From Allacma fusca (taxonomy: Eukaryota > Arthropoda > Collembola > Symphypleona > Sminthuridae), in the NCBI GenBank assembly GCA_947179485.1, contig OX359246.1, positions 3,472,001-3,536,000 on the forward strand: a stretch of 64,000 bases of DNA, read 5' to 3'. The stretch's first letter is position 1, and every line of letters begins with the position of its first letter. The notes under the pieces are model-generated. The model was given only the letters and a program-made list of their open reading frames with translations. It did not search any database and was not told where the DNA came from. The translations under genes and the position numbers were made by a program. Shown in pieces: positions 25,151 through 36,610 of this stretch.

Positions 25151-27159
25151 TTGGTAATAAGTTACCTCGGTAACAAAAATTTTAAAGGACATTGGCAGCC
25201 TAAATAATGTTACCATGATATTTTACCATGATACCATAAATTATAAGAAAATTTTACAGTCTCAATATTTTTGCCGTGGTAATTTTCATGGGAGCAAATG
25301 TTTATTAGAAATTAAACAGCATTATTACCACCATGGTAAAATACCATTGGACCAGTTACCACCTTGTAAAAAAGTTACCACGGCAAAAAATATTTCGAAT
25401 GATTCCCACGTGTTTTTAGATATCTTAAGAGAAATTAATGTTCCCAGTTGACTGATTAGAGCCCTATTGAATATTACCCGGAAAGTTACCATGGTAACTC
25501 TGAACTGGTATTAAGACAAAAAAAAATATGTCTGGAGGATAGGATAGGGAACGCAAGACTTTCCCTTCCAAATTTCCTCTCTCAGACGCTAAGCCCCAAA
25601 TATGTAACTGGAAATAGTGGGAGAAAATCCCATAAGGAGCTTTCCTTTTCCATTACTCACACTTGCCTATTCTTGGAGCCCTTTTCGGATCTATAGGAAA
25701 AAATAGAGGGAAAGAGAAATTCGACCAGATTTCCTTCACTTGGCTGACGTTGAGAAGCGGGCTCCCTCCTCACCTGCGCCTTTTCTTCTCCTTTTACAAA
25801 CGTCCTCTTTTATTTCTCAACAGCCGCTAAAACCATCCAGAAATATTCAAGCCTAGTTTTACTCTGCAAGTTTACTAATTCAAAGGGATCCAATATGTGG
25901 TAAAATTTTCCCAGTGCGTTTTTACCCCTCAAGCCCATATTTTAAAGACGACATTTTTTTATTTCTTTAAAACCCGTAATATTTTGACCCTAAATAGTGC
26001 GAGAAAATTTTTAAAGGTGTGATAAGGCCCGGTTATGGGTTTTCCAAAGTGTGAAATTTTAAGAGCGAAAATTTGAGTGTGGATTTTTTAAACCCATAAT
26101 TTTGTCCAGGTGTACGACTCTTAAAAACATTTTTGCAACATGACCTTTGTACCTATTTTTCTTTCAAATTACATTTTTTTAGAATTTTAGTCCCGTTTAC
26201 CCAATTTGTCAAATAGGAAAAAATTTGCTTCCAAAATTAAGGGCAGTTATGGGTAAAGATTTTAAACGTAGAATTTTAAAGCATTTGTGGAAGTTTTTTT
26301 GTTTGGACAAAATTTTGGGATATATTTTGAAAAATTAGGTAAAATGTTAATTACAGTAAAAATAAGAGTTTGGGGGGACATTCGAGTCGTGATTTATTGT
26401 GGGTGAAAAAATTTTGAGAGCCCGTCTCGAGAAAATAAATTGGGTGTCTATCATCAAATATTAAGTTGTTTCAAGACGCCAGGGAAAGTGGGAACTGAAT
26501 CTTTGAGCTAATAAAATCCGGGGCTTTCAAAAGTCCCTCGGGGCAAGTGACAGTGAGGGAGAATTTTGGGAAATAAAGAGAACTCAAGACAATTCAGTCT
26601 GCTTGGGAGTGTGAAGTTGAGAAATATCAAAATAAAAAAGTAGAAAGCACATTTGTCCTTGCGTTACTTAAATCCAGGGAAGGAGTGCTGCCTCCAGCCC
26701 CGAAAGCAACCTGACTTCCTCAGTAACAAAACAAGCATCATAAATAATGGAAGGGAAACGTCTTTGCTTTTTTACTAACCCAAACTATAAGGTCTTACAG
26801 GGAACCCACAAAATTTAACATAAAATTACGCTTATTTTTGTAAATAATTTTACTTCAAATAAGCTGTGAATTTCAGAATCGGTTCTCTAAAAATAATTTT
26901 AAAAGGGTTGGTCAGAATTAGAGCAAAAATTTGGAAAATTAAGTGCAAATTTTTGTGAAAATTGTAAAAAAAATTAGTTAAATTCAAAGTCAATTATTTT
27001 GGAAAATTATGGTCAATTTTGGCGGAAAATAAGGGTTAATTTCGGCGGAAAATAAGGGTTAATATTTGGAAAATGTATTTCAATATTTTTGGACAAACTT
27101 AAGGTAAACATTTTAAAAATTAAGGTCAAATTGTTTGGATACGTAGGGTGAAAATTTAG

Positions 27160-27310
27160 AGTCAACATTGTTTTTAAAAATTAGGGCCAACAATGTTTTT
27201 AAAAATTAGGGTCAACATTGTTTTTAAAAATTAGGGTCAACATTGTTTTTAAAAATTAGGGTTAACATTGTTTTTAAAAATTAGGGTCAACATTGTTTTT
27301 AAAAATTAGG
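27160..27310. repeat. 25-bp tandem repeat, 6 copies
   Basis: The unit ggtcaacattgtttttaaaa plus attag repeats in 25-bp register with only a few substitutions. Confidence 0.9.
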
Positions 27311-27957
27311 GGTCATTTTTTTAAAAAATTGGGAAAATATTGTTTGAAAATTTGTGCCCAAATTGTTAGTAAAACATTTTGGGGGAAAATTCAAATTATT
27401 GGCCAAAATTAGGGGAAAATTTTCGGAAATAAGGGTTAAATATTTTGGAGTGTTAGGATCAAAATTGGTAATCAAAATTATGGCTAAATATTTTGAAAGA
27501 AGCTCAAAAATGTGGGTTACTTGGTTCAAAAATTACATACTTGATCTTCTAATTCTAAATATTTGGTAAACTATGGTCAAACGTTTCTCCTTAGAAATTA
27601 GAGTAAACGTTTTTGACAAATTATCAACAAAAGTTTCGTTAAACCTTTTAGTTATAGATTTCAAGGACTTTTTGATAAAAAATATATCATCAAACGCTAC
27701 GCATCAAATCAATTTCACTAAAGTTGGAAAATATTTTGTGGTCCCCTCCATATGTTTACTCCCATGAAAAGGAAACACCCGGACTGGAATCTACAGACGC
27801 ATTAGAAAACATTTATTTATTGCCATTGCTAACTCCAAAAGCAAAAAACATAATTACAAAATAAAATGTTTAAAAATTTCCTGCACTGAAAGAAATTGTG
27901 AACTTACAAATTTTAGTGATTTCTCGCGACAATCTCATATTTGAGCAAGCTGACAAA

Positions 27958-28042
27958 ATGGGGAAAGCAAAAACGCCGATTTCCGGGTTAAAGTGCTTAC
28001 TTTTGCTGGTGATGTTTAGTGACGGTAAAATTTTATTCCCAG
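27958..28042 (+). CDS. AGRN: Candidate alternative start with signal-peptide-like leader before FS2
   Basis: An ATG at 27,958 sits in gacaaaATGg, close to the arthropod Kozak context. It opens a frame that runs without a stop straight into the FS2 exon. The leader begins MGKAKTPISGLK, a basic n-region, followed by CLLLLVMF, a hydrophobic core, then SDG. This is the shape of a secretory signal peptide. The leader also ends at G|gtaaaa (28,025) in phase 1, the phase of most agrin introns, but the gt-to-ag distance to FS2 is only 18 nt, too short for an intron. The simplest reading is one longer 5' exon, 27,958 to 28,279, used from an internal promoter to make an agrin lacking FS1. The alternative is chance open frame in front of an ordinary internal exon. 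No promoter element is clear upstream. Confidence 0.45.
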
Positions 28043-28279
28043 ATTTACCAGATCCTTGTGCGGAAAAAGTGTGCTCGTTTGGGTCCCGATGTGTGGTCTC
28101 GGACGACGGTCACTACGCCACCTGCGAATGTCCCACAAATTGCCCAAGTTTTGGGGATAGTGGCGACTCCCTCCCTGTTTGCGGGTCGGACGGACGATTT
28201 TACCGAAACAAGTGCGAAATGGACCAAGTTGCTTGCAGTCAGCATCGAAACATTTCCATCAAATTTTATGGACCTTGTG
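28043..28279 (+). CDS. AGRN: Agrin exon: follistatin-like domain FS2
   Basis: This exon codes for one full FS domain with ten cysteines: CAEKVC, GSRC, ATCEC, TNC, PVCGSDGRFYRNKC, VAC and GPC. The acceptor is ttttattcccag at 28,042 and the donor is G|gtaagc at 28,280. Both ends are phase 1. The loop between the EGF-like hairpin and the Kazal half is lengthened by PSFGDSGDSLP and contains an Ser-Gly pair, a possible but weak glycosaminoglycan site. NIS in the Kazal half (HRNISIKF) is an N-glycosylation sequon. The reading frame is open upstream into a possible signal leader at 27,958, so this exon may be used either as an internal or as a first coding exon. Confidence 0.93.
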
Positions 28280-29808
28280 GTAAGCCCAATTTTACTTGTA
28301 AATATTTTCCATCTTTTGTATTTTAAAGTAAAATATTTTGCAAATATTTTCTTCCCAGATGCTCAAATATCCGGCGTAAATTATTTTTGATCAAAATTTT
28401 GTTTAAAAACGTATTACAGTAAAATCAGATTTTGTCGTATTGCGCCAAATTTCTTGCAAAAATGTTACCAGGAAAATAATTGTTGCGGTAATTTTTCTAT
28501 TGCTTGTAAATTTTCGGGGTAGAAACCCCAATTGTACAAAACTGCATACTAAACACAAGTTATGCAAGTCCTCCATTTGTTGTTGCAGTTCTCGATGAAT
28601 TCACGCAACCAAACGGAAAACTCAAATAAAAGGTTCTGCACTGTCTCTCAACCCAATCCATTTGTAAAGCTCCGCTGGCTTCTCTTATTTCCCAGTCCAA
28701 TTCCTTTGCCCAGATGGAATTTCTGGTCGGCTTCACATAACCCGGAAAATTATTTTCTATGGGTCAAGAATTTACTCCCTTAAATTTCTTGCCACAAGAA
28801 TTTTTCAGATATTTGGGTTAGATGTGCACCAGCTCAGAAATTTTTTCATTCTCGGGTTTCCGGTCAAAATTTTTTAACGCATAAACTACGAAAACCTCAA
28901 ATTTCCTGAAGATTGAATACTCCTACCATTAAATAATTATGGGCAAAGTAAATTGCAAACCCCAAAATTTCCTTAATTTTTACTTATTAAGAAAAAACAA
29001 ATTCAGGTGCAATAAATTTTGAAAACCTCGAATTTCCCTTAAATTTGATTTAGTCGCAAAACATTGACACACAGTAAACTGCGAAACCCAAATTTTGTCA
29101 TAAATCCAGGTTTTCGTTTAAACAATTTAGACGCAAAAAAATATTTAAACATTAAATTTTGCCCAAAAGTACGGTCTTTCATTGCAGAAATTTGGACAGA
29201 GTAAAATGCGAGAGCCCAAAATTTTACAATAAAATTAAGCTTTTTAATGTAAAAAAAGTGAACGGAATAATATGTGAAAATAAAAAATTTACACAAAATA
29301 ACGGTTTATCGGTTAAAAAAATTTAGACGGAGTAAAATGCAAGTCCCCTAATTTGGGCTTTATGGGAGCATAAAATTTGCGCAATAAAATTTGAAAACTA
29401 TAAATATTTTCAGGAAATTTGAACAATCTTTCAGGAAGAAATTTTGTGTAAAATGTCAAACCCATTTTTTCCTGGGAAATTGCGCCTTGCGGTAGAAAAC
29501 ATTTACTGGAATAAAATTCTTAAGCCAACATTTCTCCGCTAAAGCGGGCTCCGTCTCAAGTGTAAATGAAATACGGGATTAGACTTGGGAATTTGAATGG
29601 CAGCCCTCTTATATTTTGTTTGTTGTATGTGATTACTAAGGAAAACTCAATTGAGAGGAGTTTGGCGAGAGGAAATGAGGGAAAGCCCAAAATCCAGATA
29701 TTCAGAGACTTAAATGAATTTACGAGTGCTTTGTGTGGACTCACAGAATGAGATTTGTACATGGCCAAGGCGTTACTCTTAACAAATATTTGATTGTATT
29801 AATTTTAC

Positions 29809-29827
29809 TCACACACACACACACACA
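29809..29827. repeat. CA microsatellite
   Basis: An uninterrupted (CA)n tract of about nine units. Confidence 0.95.
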
Positions 29828-30229
29828 AACTCCAGAGAAATTGGGGAAGTTGAAATGAATGAAAGTTCTCTCAAATGGGGCTTTCCAAAAGGGCCGACAC
29901 TAAAATTTATGCTTAACACAATTAAAAGTCAGACAAAGAGATTTGTTCCGTCCTTTAACTTTGAACAACATTTCAAACGCACCAAGTCCAATCCGGCTTT
30001 AATTCCTTTCACTTACTCAACCTCAGGCTTAATTTTCCCCTTAATTTACGCCCCATATTTCCCCCTCTAAAACGCCCTTAAAAATGTTTTCATAAACCAC
30101 TCCTTCGCCCTTAAATCAAGAGTTTTTAAGATGGAAAAAATTTACTGGCCAGAAACAGGTTTAAAATTCTAGTCTTTAGACCTCAAATTATTTGAAAATA
30201 ATTTCCCTAAAACTGTAAATCTGCATTTC

Positions 30230-30720
30230 CCCATTTAAAACGGTTCCGTTAATATTTTACCCCTTAAATTTTGTTCCCTATTATTTTACCCGTCATTTTA
30301 ATCCCCTAAAATTTCATCCGTCATTTTTTGCCCTAAAAATTTTGCCCTAATATTTGCCATTAAAATTTTACAGAAATTATTTGCCCTTCAAATTTTACAC
30401 GTAGTTTTTTCCCTTAAATTTTGCCGTAAAATCTTTCCCTTAAAATTTAGTGGTAAAATTTTTCCCTTCAAATTTTACAGTAAAATGTTTCTCTCAAAAT
30501 TTTTGCAGACAATATTTTCCTTGAAAATGTTGCAGTAAAATGTTTTTTTCATAAAATTTTGCAGAAAATGTTTTCCTTTAAAATTTTATAGTAAATTTAA
30601 TTTACCTAAAATGTTTTCCGTACATTTTCTTCCTTTCAAATTTAGCTGTAAATGTTTTCCACTTCAAATTTTACCACTAAATTGCTTTCGGCTTAAAATT
30701 GTATAAATATTTTTTCCTTT
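30230..30720. repeat. Degenerate aaattttacagtaaaatgtt repeats
   Basis: The words aaattttac, agtaaaatgttt and ttttccctt recur at roughly 25-35-bp spacing with heavy divergence. The period is not fixed, so I call this an eroded array. Confidence 0.6.
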
Positions 30721-30888
30721 TCAAATTTCACCTGTAAATTCATTCGCATCACCCAACCCAATATTTCTCTTATAAAATTTTTGCAAAAACTTGAAAATTT
30801 TAGGCAACAAAATGTTTAAACAAAACTTAGGTTTTTTAAGGAAAATAAATTTTTAAAATTTTGAAAAAATTTGTTACGTGTTTTACAG

Positions 30889-31104
30889 ACCCATGTGAAA
30901 CAGTGCACTGTCCTGCGCCTCAAGTGTGTCATTTGGATGAAGATCGTCGACCACACTGTCGTTGTGGAGAAATGTGTTCAGCGGATTTTAACCCGGTTTG
31001 TGGCTCAGATGGAAAAACATACTCGAACGAGTGCATTATGAGACAAGAGGGCTGCCGATCCAGAAGGGATTTACGAATTATCTACCGCGGGAAATGCTCC
31101 TCGG
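30889..31104 (+). CDS. AGRN: Agrin exon: follistatin-like domain FS3
   Basis: One complete FS domain in a single exon. The acceptor is gtgttttacag at 30,888 and the donor is G|gtatgt at 31,105. Both ends are phase 1. Ten cysteines read CETVHC, PQVC, HCRC, EMC, NPVCGSDGKTYSNEC, EGC and GKC. The Kazal signature is a textbook match. The Kazal half is Arg-rich (CRSRRDLRIIYRGKC), a basic patch that could contact heparan sulfate or other polyanions; that is inference only. Only two residues (Asp-Pro) separate Cys10 of FS2 from Cys1 of FS3, so the two domains would pack tightly. Confidence 0.94.
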
Positions 31105-33264
31105 GTATGTTGAAACATTCCAAGTCCGTCGTCCGTGAGATTTGCACAAGACGATAAGTCATTTTATTTACTTTCCTCCTTCACATCCTCCCGAGATAAA
31201 AATAGCGTTGTCGGAGCAGAAGATGTTAGTGGACCAACAAGTCCTCATATTCAATATGATTCCACTCCTCCGTATGACACAAGTATTGAGCCCTAACCAC
31301 TATAAATGTTCCCCTGCCTAAAACTAATACAGAGCCGGGATAGGGAAAGTAAGGGGAAAGGATAGGGGGTTTATATAGGGAGAGCAGGCATTCTAACATG
31401 TATCCATATTCAACAACTGGACTTATCCCCTTCCTTAGGACATAAACAATAACGACTTTTTGGTCTTAGCCAAGTTTTTCAGACTCTGGGACAGGGCTCC
31501 GCTGGGGTAGGGACAGTTTTGTTAACTTGCACTTGAGGATCTACACCTGCAGTTTTTAAGTTTTATGACACTTGACCCCTTTACTTGACCTTCAGTGAAC
31601 ACTTTTGTTGTACTGAACTTGACCTTTTAAAATCCAACTTTGAATGTCATTTAATTCACATTTTACGATTTTATTACATCTTTAATTTAAGATTGCCTGA
31701 CTGTCACTTGACCTTTACCTGACCTTATCTGGACCATGCGTAATTTAAACTTGACCTTTACTTGATCGTACTTTGGCATTAGGCAATTTAAATTTGACCT
31801 TAGCGTGACATGAAGGGGTGTTAACCACTGGAAAAATAACTGACCTGAAATTACGTGACCTGATTTGACCTTAGCGTCAAAGTACGTTGAAACTTGACCA
31901 TGACTTTAAACTACATTTCAACTTGACCTTGGACTCAAATTACATTTAAACTTTACCTTAGCTTAAAACTACATTTTAACAGTATCTTAACATCAGATTA
32001 CACCTTAATTTAACCTTAACATTAGATAGTATGACCTTTTCCTGGCCTTAATATGCGATTACATGACCTTATCTTTACCTTAACATTAGATAGTATGACC
32101 TTTTCCGGATCTTATGAAAACTCAACTTGACATGACATCAACTTGACCTTAAAGAAACTAAACTTGACACACCCCAATTTGAGTATACAAAAACTCAATT
32201 TGACATGACCTCAAATTTACATCACCCTAACTTGACATGACCTCAACTTGACCTTCCAAAATCTCAACTTGACATGACCTCAACTTGACCTTCCAAAATC
32301 TCAACTTGACATGACCTCAACTTGACCTTATAAGTACTCAACCCGACATGATCTCAACTTGAGCTTAAAAACTCAACTTGACATGACCTCACCTTGAGTT
32401 TATAAAAACTCACCTTGGCATGGCCTCTACTTTACCTTACATAAGCTAAACTTGACATGACCTCTGCTTGACCTTGCAAAAACTAAACTTGACACGACCC
32501 CAACTTGACCTTATAAGTACTCAACCCGACATGATCTCAACTTGAGCTTACAAAAACACAACTTGACAATACATCAACTTGACCTTCCAAAATCTCATAT
32601 TAATATCAAAATCTCAAAATTAACTTGACCTAACATTAACTCAACGTGATTTTACATAAACTCACGAGTTACTTCAAATATTCCCATTAAATTCCCCTTT
32701 CTATCTCAACGAAAAAAATTGTCCAGAAATAGGACCAGGGCTTGAATGAAGCTCTCGTGAGGGAAACATTGCCCATTTTGAATTTTCATGCAGGACTTGA
32801 CTCCTAACTTGTCCTGAGCAAAGGCTTGTTGTCATTTCAGAGGTTTCCTTATACAATCCACATACTCCAACTCTGTATTTATTTTATCGGAATTTTTTCC
32901 CACAGCGAAACAATTTTGTCCTGCGTTTCGAGGAATTCCTCTCTTTTCTTTCCTCTTCACGTTCACAATTTTAAGTGTCACACGCTTCAATATTTTCCCA
33001 TCAGCTAGAAAATACGTCCATGTTTCCCAATTTCATCACGTTTTTACATCCCTAAATTTTACATGTAAAGTTTCATACGCATCGATTTTTTTTCAATTGA
33101 CATCGAATTACGGGCTAAAAACGTAAAAAATAATTGAATTTAAATTGGAGCAAAATGAGGAAATTTTTCTTGCGAAATATTTGATGTAACATTTCGCGTC
33201 AAGTTTTTTTACAAAACTGTTCAAAAATAATTGCAAGGAACTAAAGTTTTTTTTTTGGTTTCAG
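31105..33264 (+). other. AGRN: Agrin intron FS3-FS4
   Basis: A 2.2-kb intron. Complex sequence at 31,110-31,550 is followed by a long ttgacct-rich array (31,560-32,660) and then ordinary sequence. No exon is supported. Confidence 0.75.
31560..32660. repeat. Acttgacct-rich repeat array with ~37-bp subunits
   Basis: The 5' half carries scattered acttgacctta words with 40-60-bp spacing. The 3' half (32,150-32,600) has tandem ctcaacttgacatgacct plus caacttgaccttccaaaat units of about 37 bp, several nearly identical. The shared core TTGACCT is a reverse AGGTCAA. Confidence 0.85.
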
Positions 33265-33480
33265 GCACAAATCCTTGCACAAGTCGCACCTGCCGTGGTT
33301 ACGAGAGCTGCGCCATTAATAAGTTTGGAATAGCAAAATGCAATTGTGCTATGAAATGTGATCCGATTGTGGCTCCGGTTTGTGGAACAGATGGCAAAAC
33401 ATATGACAGTCAATGTGACCTCACGTCATTGGCATGCCGGGACTCACGTCAAAATTCTCTCGCATACAAAGGACCATGTG
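33265..33480 (+). CDS. AGRN: Agrin exon: follistatin-like domain FS4
   Basis: One complete FS domain. The acceptor is ttttttttggtttcag at 33,264, with a strong pyrimidine tract, and the donor is G|gtaaga at 33,481. Both ends are phase 1. Ten cysteines: CTSRTC, YESC, AKCNC, MKC, APVCGTDGKTYDSQC, LAC and GPC. The EGF-like half is atypical: the usual FGAxC is replaced by RGYESC. In the Kazal signature, the usual N-E-C is S-Q-C. No protease-inhibitor activity can be inferred, since agrin Kazal units are mainly structural. Confidence 0.94.
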
Positions 33481-33599
33481 GTAAGAGTTTTAGCTCATTT
33501 TCGACCACACTCCCTCTTTTTCAAGATAATTTTAGTCATGACCCAATATTTGACCCCGAATTCGACCTATAATTTTACAAGGATCACTTGAAAATAAAT

Positions 33600-34430
33600 C
33601 CATTAAAGCGTTACATGAAGTTCGACCCTGAATTTCACCAATAATTTCTAGCCAAATTCAATCATAATGTGATCCGCAATTTTGAACATCAAATTACATA
33701 AAATTGCGACCTAAATTTTCACCTTAAAATTTGTACCTAAATTCTGTAAGAGCGCAATCCCTAACTTGACCTTAAATTTCCAACCAAACTCAATCACAGT
33801 GCGACAATAAAGTTGACCTTACTTTTAAAACCTCATGATTCAGTGACCTTGTAACCCAAAATTTGACCTTAAAATTTGTAACTAAATTTACTAAAGGCGG
33901 GACCCATATTTTGACCTAAAATTGACCTATAATTTAAAAAAAAAATCAATCAGTACTCTACACTTTTTGACCTAATAATTTGTAGCTAGATTCAACCAAA
34001 GTGCAACCCAAAATTTGACACCAAATCGGTCCTTAGAATTTCAATATAAATTCCGCAAAAGCCCAATTCGTAATTTGACCTGAAACCCGGTCGTACAATT
34101 TCAGACCAATTGGATAGACCGACCCAGAATCTGACCTTAAAATTGTTCAAAAAACACGGCAAACCCAAACTTAAAATTTCTGGTCCAATTGACTCAAAAT
34201 GTACCCGAAATTTGACCTAGATATTAAAATGTATACCCAATTTCAGTAAAACTTTGGCCCAATCGTTGACCCACTTTTCGACCACAAAATTCCTCACAGT
34301 ATTCTGCTCCAAAATTACTTAAAAACTTGACCCATAGCGTGACCTTCCAATATTTCCCAAACCGTGTACTCCCAAAAACTAATCAAACCTCGACCCAAAA
34401 TTTAACCTCGACCATAAAAACCTAGGCCAA
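33600..34430. repeat. Dispersed aatttgacct repeats
   Basis: The words aatttgaccttaaaattt, cccaaaatttgacct and caattcaacc recur at irregular 25-45-bp spacing. The array is diverged but clearly built on TTGACC. Confidence 0.75.
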
Positions 34431-34998
34431 TTTTGACCCGATGTGGGATACGCATTGCTACGGGATACTCCGTACAAGGAAGAACAGATGCTTCGCCGTA
34501 ATATGAATTAATGGAAAAGTTATGAACCCCCCTTGTTAATTATAAGTTGCTACGTGGAGACATGTTCTCGACGCACTCCCTTCTTTTTCATAACGAACCT
34601 AATTGGGCTATTGATTTTCTCCCTTAAATTATGCTCCCCAGACTCACGCTCATCGCTCCGAATTGTTTCCCGTATTTGTCGACCGTCTCGAGAGAGAAAC
34701 CAAAAATTCGTCGAATTTTTTCAAAATTTTTTACAAAAATTTGCCCCAATTATCTGGACGCCATTAATTCTACAAATGCTATAAAAATCATGGAAAACTT
34801 TCCCCAAATCTTTAATTTTGCTCAAATTTTTTTGACACGAATTTTTTTCGAAAATGTCCGCTGTGAGGGTTTTGTCTCGCCTGACAGAAAATTGGAGAGG
34901 TGAGAGTGCCGGGTCCTTGAGGAGAAAGTTGAGGACGTGTGATGTTTGTCATAGGGAAATTTTCCAATAGGAAAGACAAGGCTGCGAGAGAAAGTCAA

Positions 34999-35090
34999 GA
35001 GTGTGAGGAAGCTCAATGTGTTTTTAAAGCCGAGTCTCTGTTCCTCGAGGGAAATGAACGCGTTGATGGCCGTTCTGGTTTTGACGTTAA
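34999..35090 (+). pseudogene. Possible relic of an FS-domain first-half exon
   Basis: The frame reads ECEEAQCVFKAESLFLEG, which resembles the EGF-like half of FS1 (CETTSCAFGAECLVEGG): C-x4-C-x-F-x-A-E-x-L with an acidic-Gly end. The third cysteine is Ser, and the following C-x-C pair is lost. A possible acceptor (agtcaag) precedes it in a phase-1-compatible position but lacks a pyrimidine tract. It could be a decayed duplicate exon between FS4 and FS5, or a chance match in 64 kb of six-frame sequence. Confidence 0.2.
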
Positions 35091-35188
35091 ATTATCATTT
35101 CATTTCAATTCCATCCCACTCTCCAGCTCTCAGTCTGAGTCCCCATCATTACCATACTATGAATTTATACACGACTCCAGAAAGCTCA

Positions 35189-35290
35189 TACAATCGAACT
35201 TCCATATAACGGCTCTTTGGGAATTGACATTTTTGGGCTCTTTGAACGAATTCCTGGAAACAGGTTAATTACATTGGGGGTTTAAAAATT
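35189..35290. mobile_element. Pogo/Tigger-like terminal sequence (fragment)
   Basis: The sequence from TA at 35,189, caatcgaacttccatataac and onward, resembles the terminal inverted repeats of pogo-type elements, which typically start TA-CAGTnGAACnTCgnTATAACGnAC. About 70 bp on, gaacgaattcctgg and aggttaattacatt also fit the usual sub-terminal layout. No matching inverted end and no transposase frame were found, so this is a fragment at best. Confidence 0.4.
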
Positions 35291-36079
35291 TAAGGAAATT
35301 TTGCGCGTAAATATTTTAGGGGCGCAGGATTGATTCTGATCTCCTTGTAATGAGAGTATATGGAGAGTAGCTTTATAAGGCGCAAGGGAAGTGGTGATTA
35401 TGACTCGTGGGGGGAGTTCTTATTGTTAATAAATGAGGTCTTGGAAGGATTGCGCACACACGCAATCCCTTAATCCCATTAATGGTTTGTCCATCCACTT
35501 ATCTCCGAATGGAAAAATATGCAGGAGCAATCCCCGGAAATAAAACTTGCTGGGATTCGATGTAGGAGTTGAAGCTCCGATGCGAACTTCGGGGCTTGCA
35601 TCGGAATCAAATTTTAACAGGGTTGGAGTAACATTCAATTTTTGTTAGAGGATTTGAGTCAGGATGCAGATTTTGCGTGGTTCAAATTATATCTCAGTTT
35701 TTTAATTTTTTTAATTTATTTGCAAAATTTATTGTCGGATGTTTTTTGAACGAATATTTTTGTTTTTGGTTCGAACTTTATAAGCAAAAATGTCAGTCAA
35801 TTTTCACTGGAAATGTTAATGTTTTTTGGATTTTCAAATTGTCTGAAGTTCAATTTCCATTTTTTCTTCCCTTGGTGTTTTATAAATTTTAACCTTAATT
35901 TCTACAAAATATTCCCCGTATTTGATGTTTGAACTTAAATTCCATAAATTGGTACCCTAAATTTAAAAAAAATTACCTTGAATTTCGTAAATTTTGACCG
36001 AAAATTCCATACAATTTGACCTTACAATTCATTGGCGTTGAGTTCCAATTTTATAAATTTTGATCTTAAATTCTGTAAA

Positions 36080-36610
36080 CTTTGACTTTATATTTCACAA
36101 ACTTTGGCCTTTAACTTCACAAATTTTGGCCTTAAACTTTACAAATTTTGGCCTTAAATTTCACAAATTTTGACCCCAAGTTTCACAAATTTTGAACCCA
36201 AGTTTCACAAATTTTGAACCCAAATTTCACAAATTTTGACCCCAAATTTCACAAATTTTGACCCCTAATTTCACAAATTTTGACCCCAAATTTCACAAAT
36301 TTTGACTTGAAATTGCACACATTTTAGACCTAAAATTTCAGACCTTTGACCTGAACTTTTAAACCATTGACGTGTAATTTGAAACCATTGAAATGAAATT
36401 TGAAACCATTGAAATGAAATTTCAAACCTGTGACCTGAAATTTCCAACCTTTGACCTGACATTTCAAACCTTTGACCGGAAATTTCAAATATTTGACCTG
36501 AAACTTCAAACCTTTGACCTGAAATTTCAATCCATTGAACTAAAATTTCACTAAATTTGAACTGAAATTTCAATCCATTGAACTGAAATTTCACTAAATT
36601 TGACTTTAAA
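36080..36610. repeat. 21-bp tandem array with two subtypes
   Basis: The first block is tttcacaaattttgacccca and the second is tttgacctgaaatttcaaacc, both in a 21-bp register. The period is a multiple of 3, so minus-strand frames stay open with repetitive FQVKGLK-type peptides, taken as non-coding. The TTGACC core is again present. Confidence 0.9.

Larger units (their letters stand above)
11830..28042 (+). other. AGRN: Agrin intron FS1-FS2 (16.2 kb)
   Basis: This is the largest intron in the window. It has no supportable nested gene on either strand. It holds at least eight tandem arrays, listed separately, a CA microsatellite and a cluster of ttaccatggtaa-type palindromes at 25,200-25,510. 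Blocks of ordinary sequence occur at about 12,620-13,250, 15,370-15,960, 16,900-17,420, 18,560-19,260, 20,420-20,930, 21,940-22,500, 23,080-23,640, 24,150-24,720, 25,540-25,860 and 26,450-26,780. A candidate alternative first exon lies at its 3' end (27,958). Confidence 0.75.
28280..30888 (+). other. AGRN: Agrin intron FS2-FS3
   Basis: A 2.6-kb intron of AT-rich sequence with a short CA tract near 29,811 and a degenerate array at 30,230-30,720. Complex sequence lies at 28,580-28,760 and 29,540-30,130. No exon is supported. Confidence 0.75.

Noticed and set aside
28359-28376. Possible microexon after cttcccag in the FS2-FS3 intron
   Set aside because: The only nearby donor gives 17 nt, which does not join FS2 and FS3 in frame.
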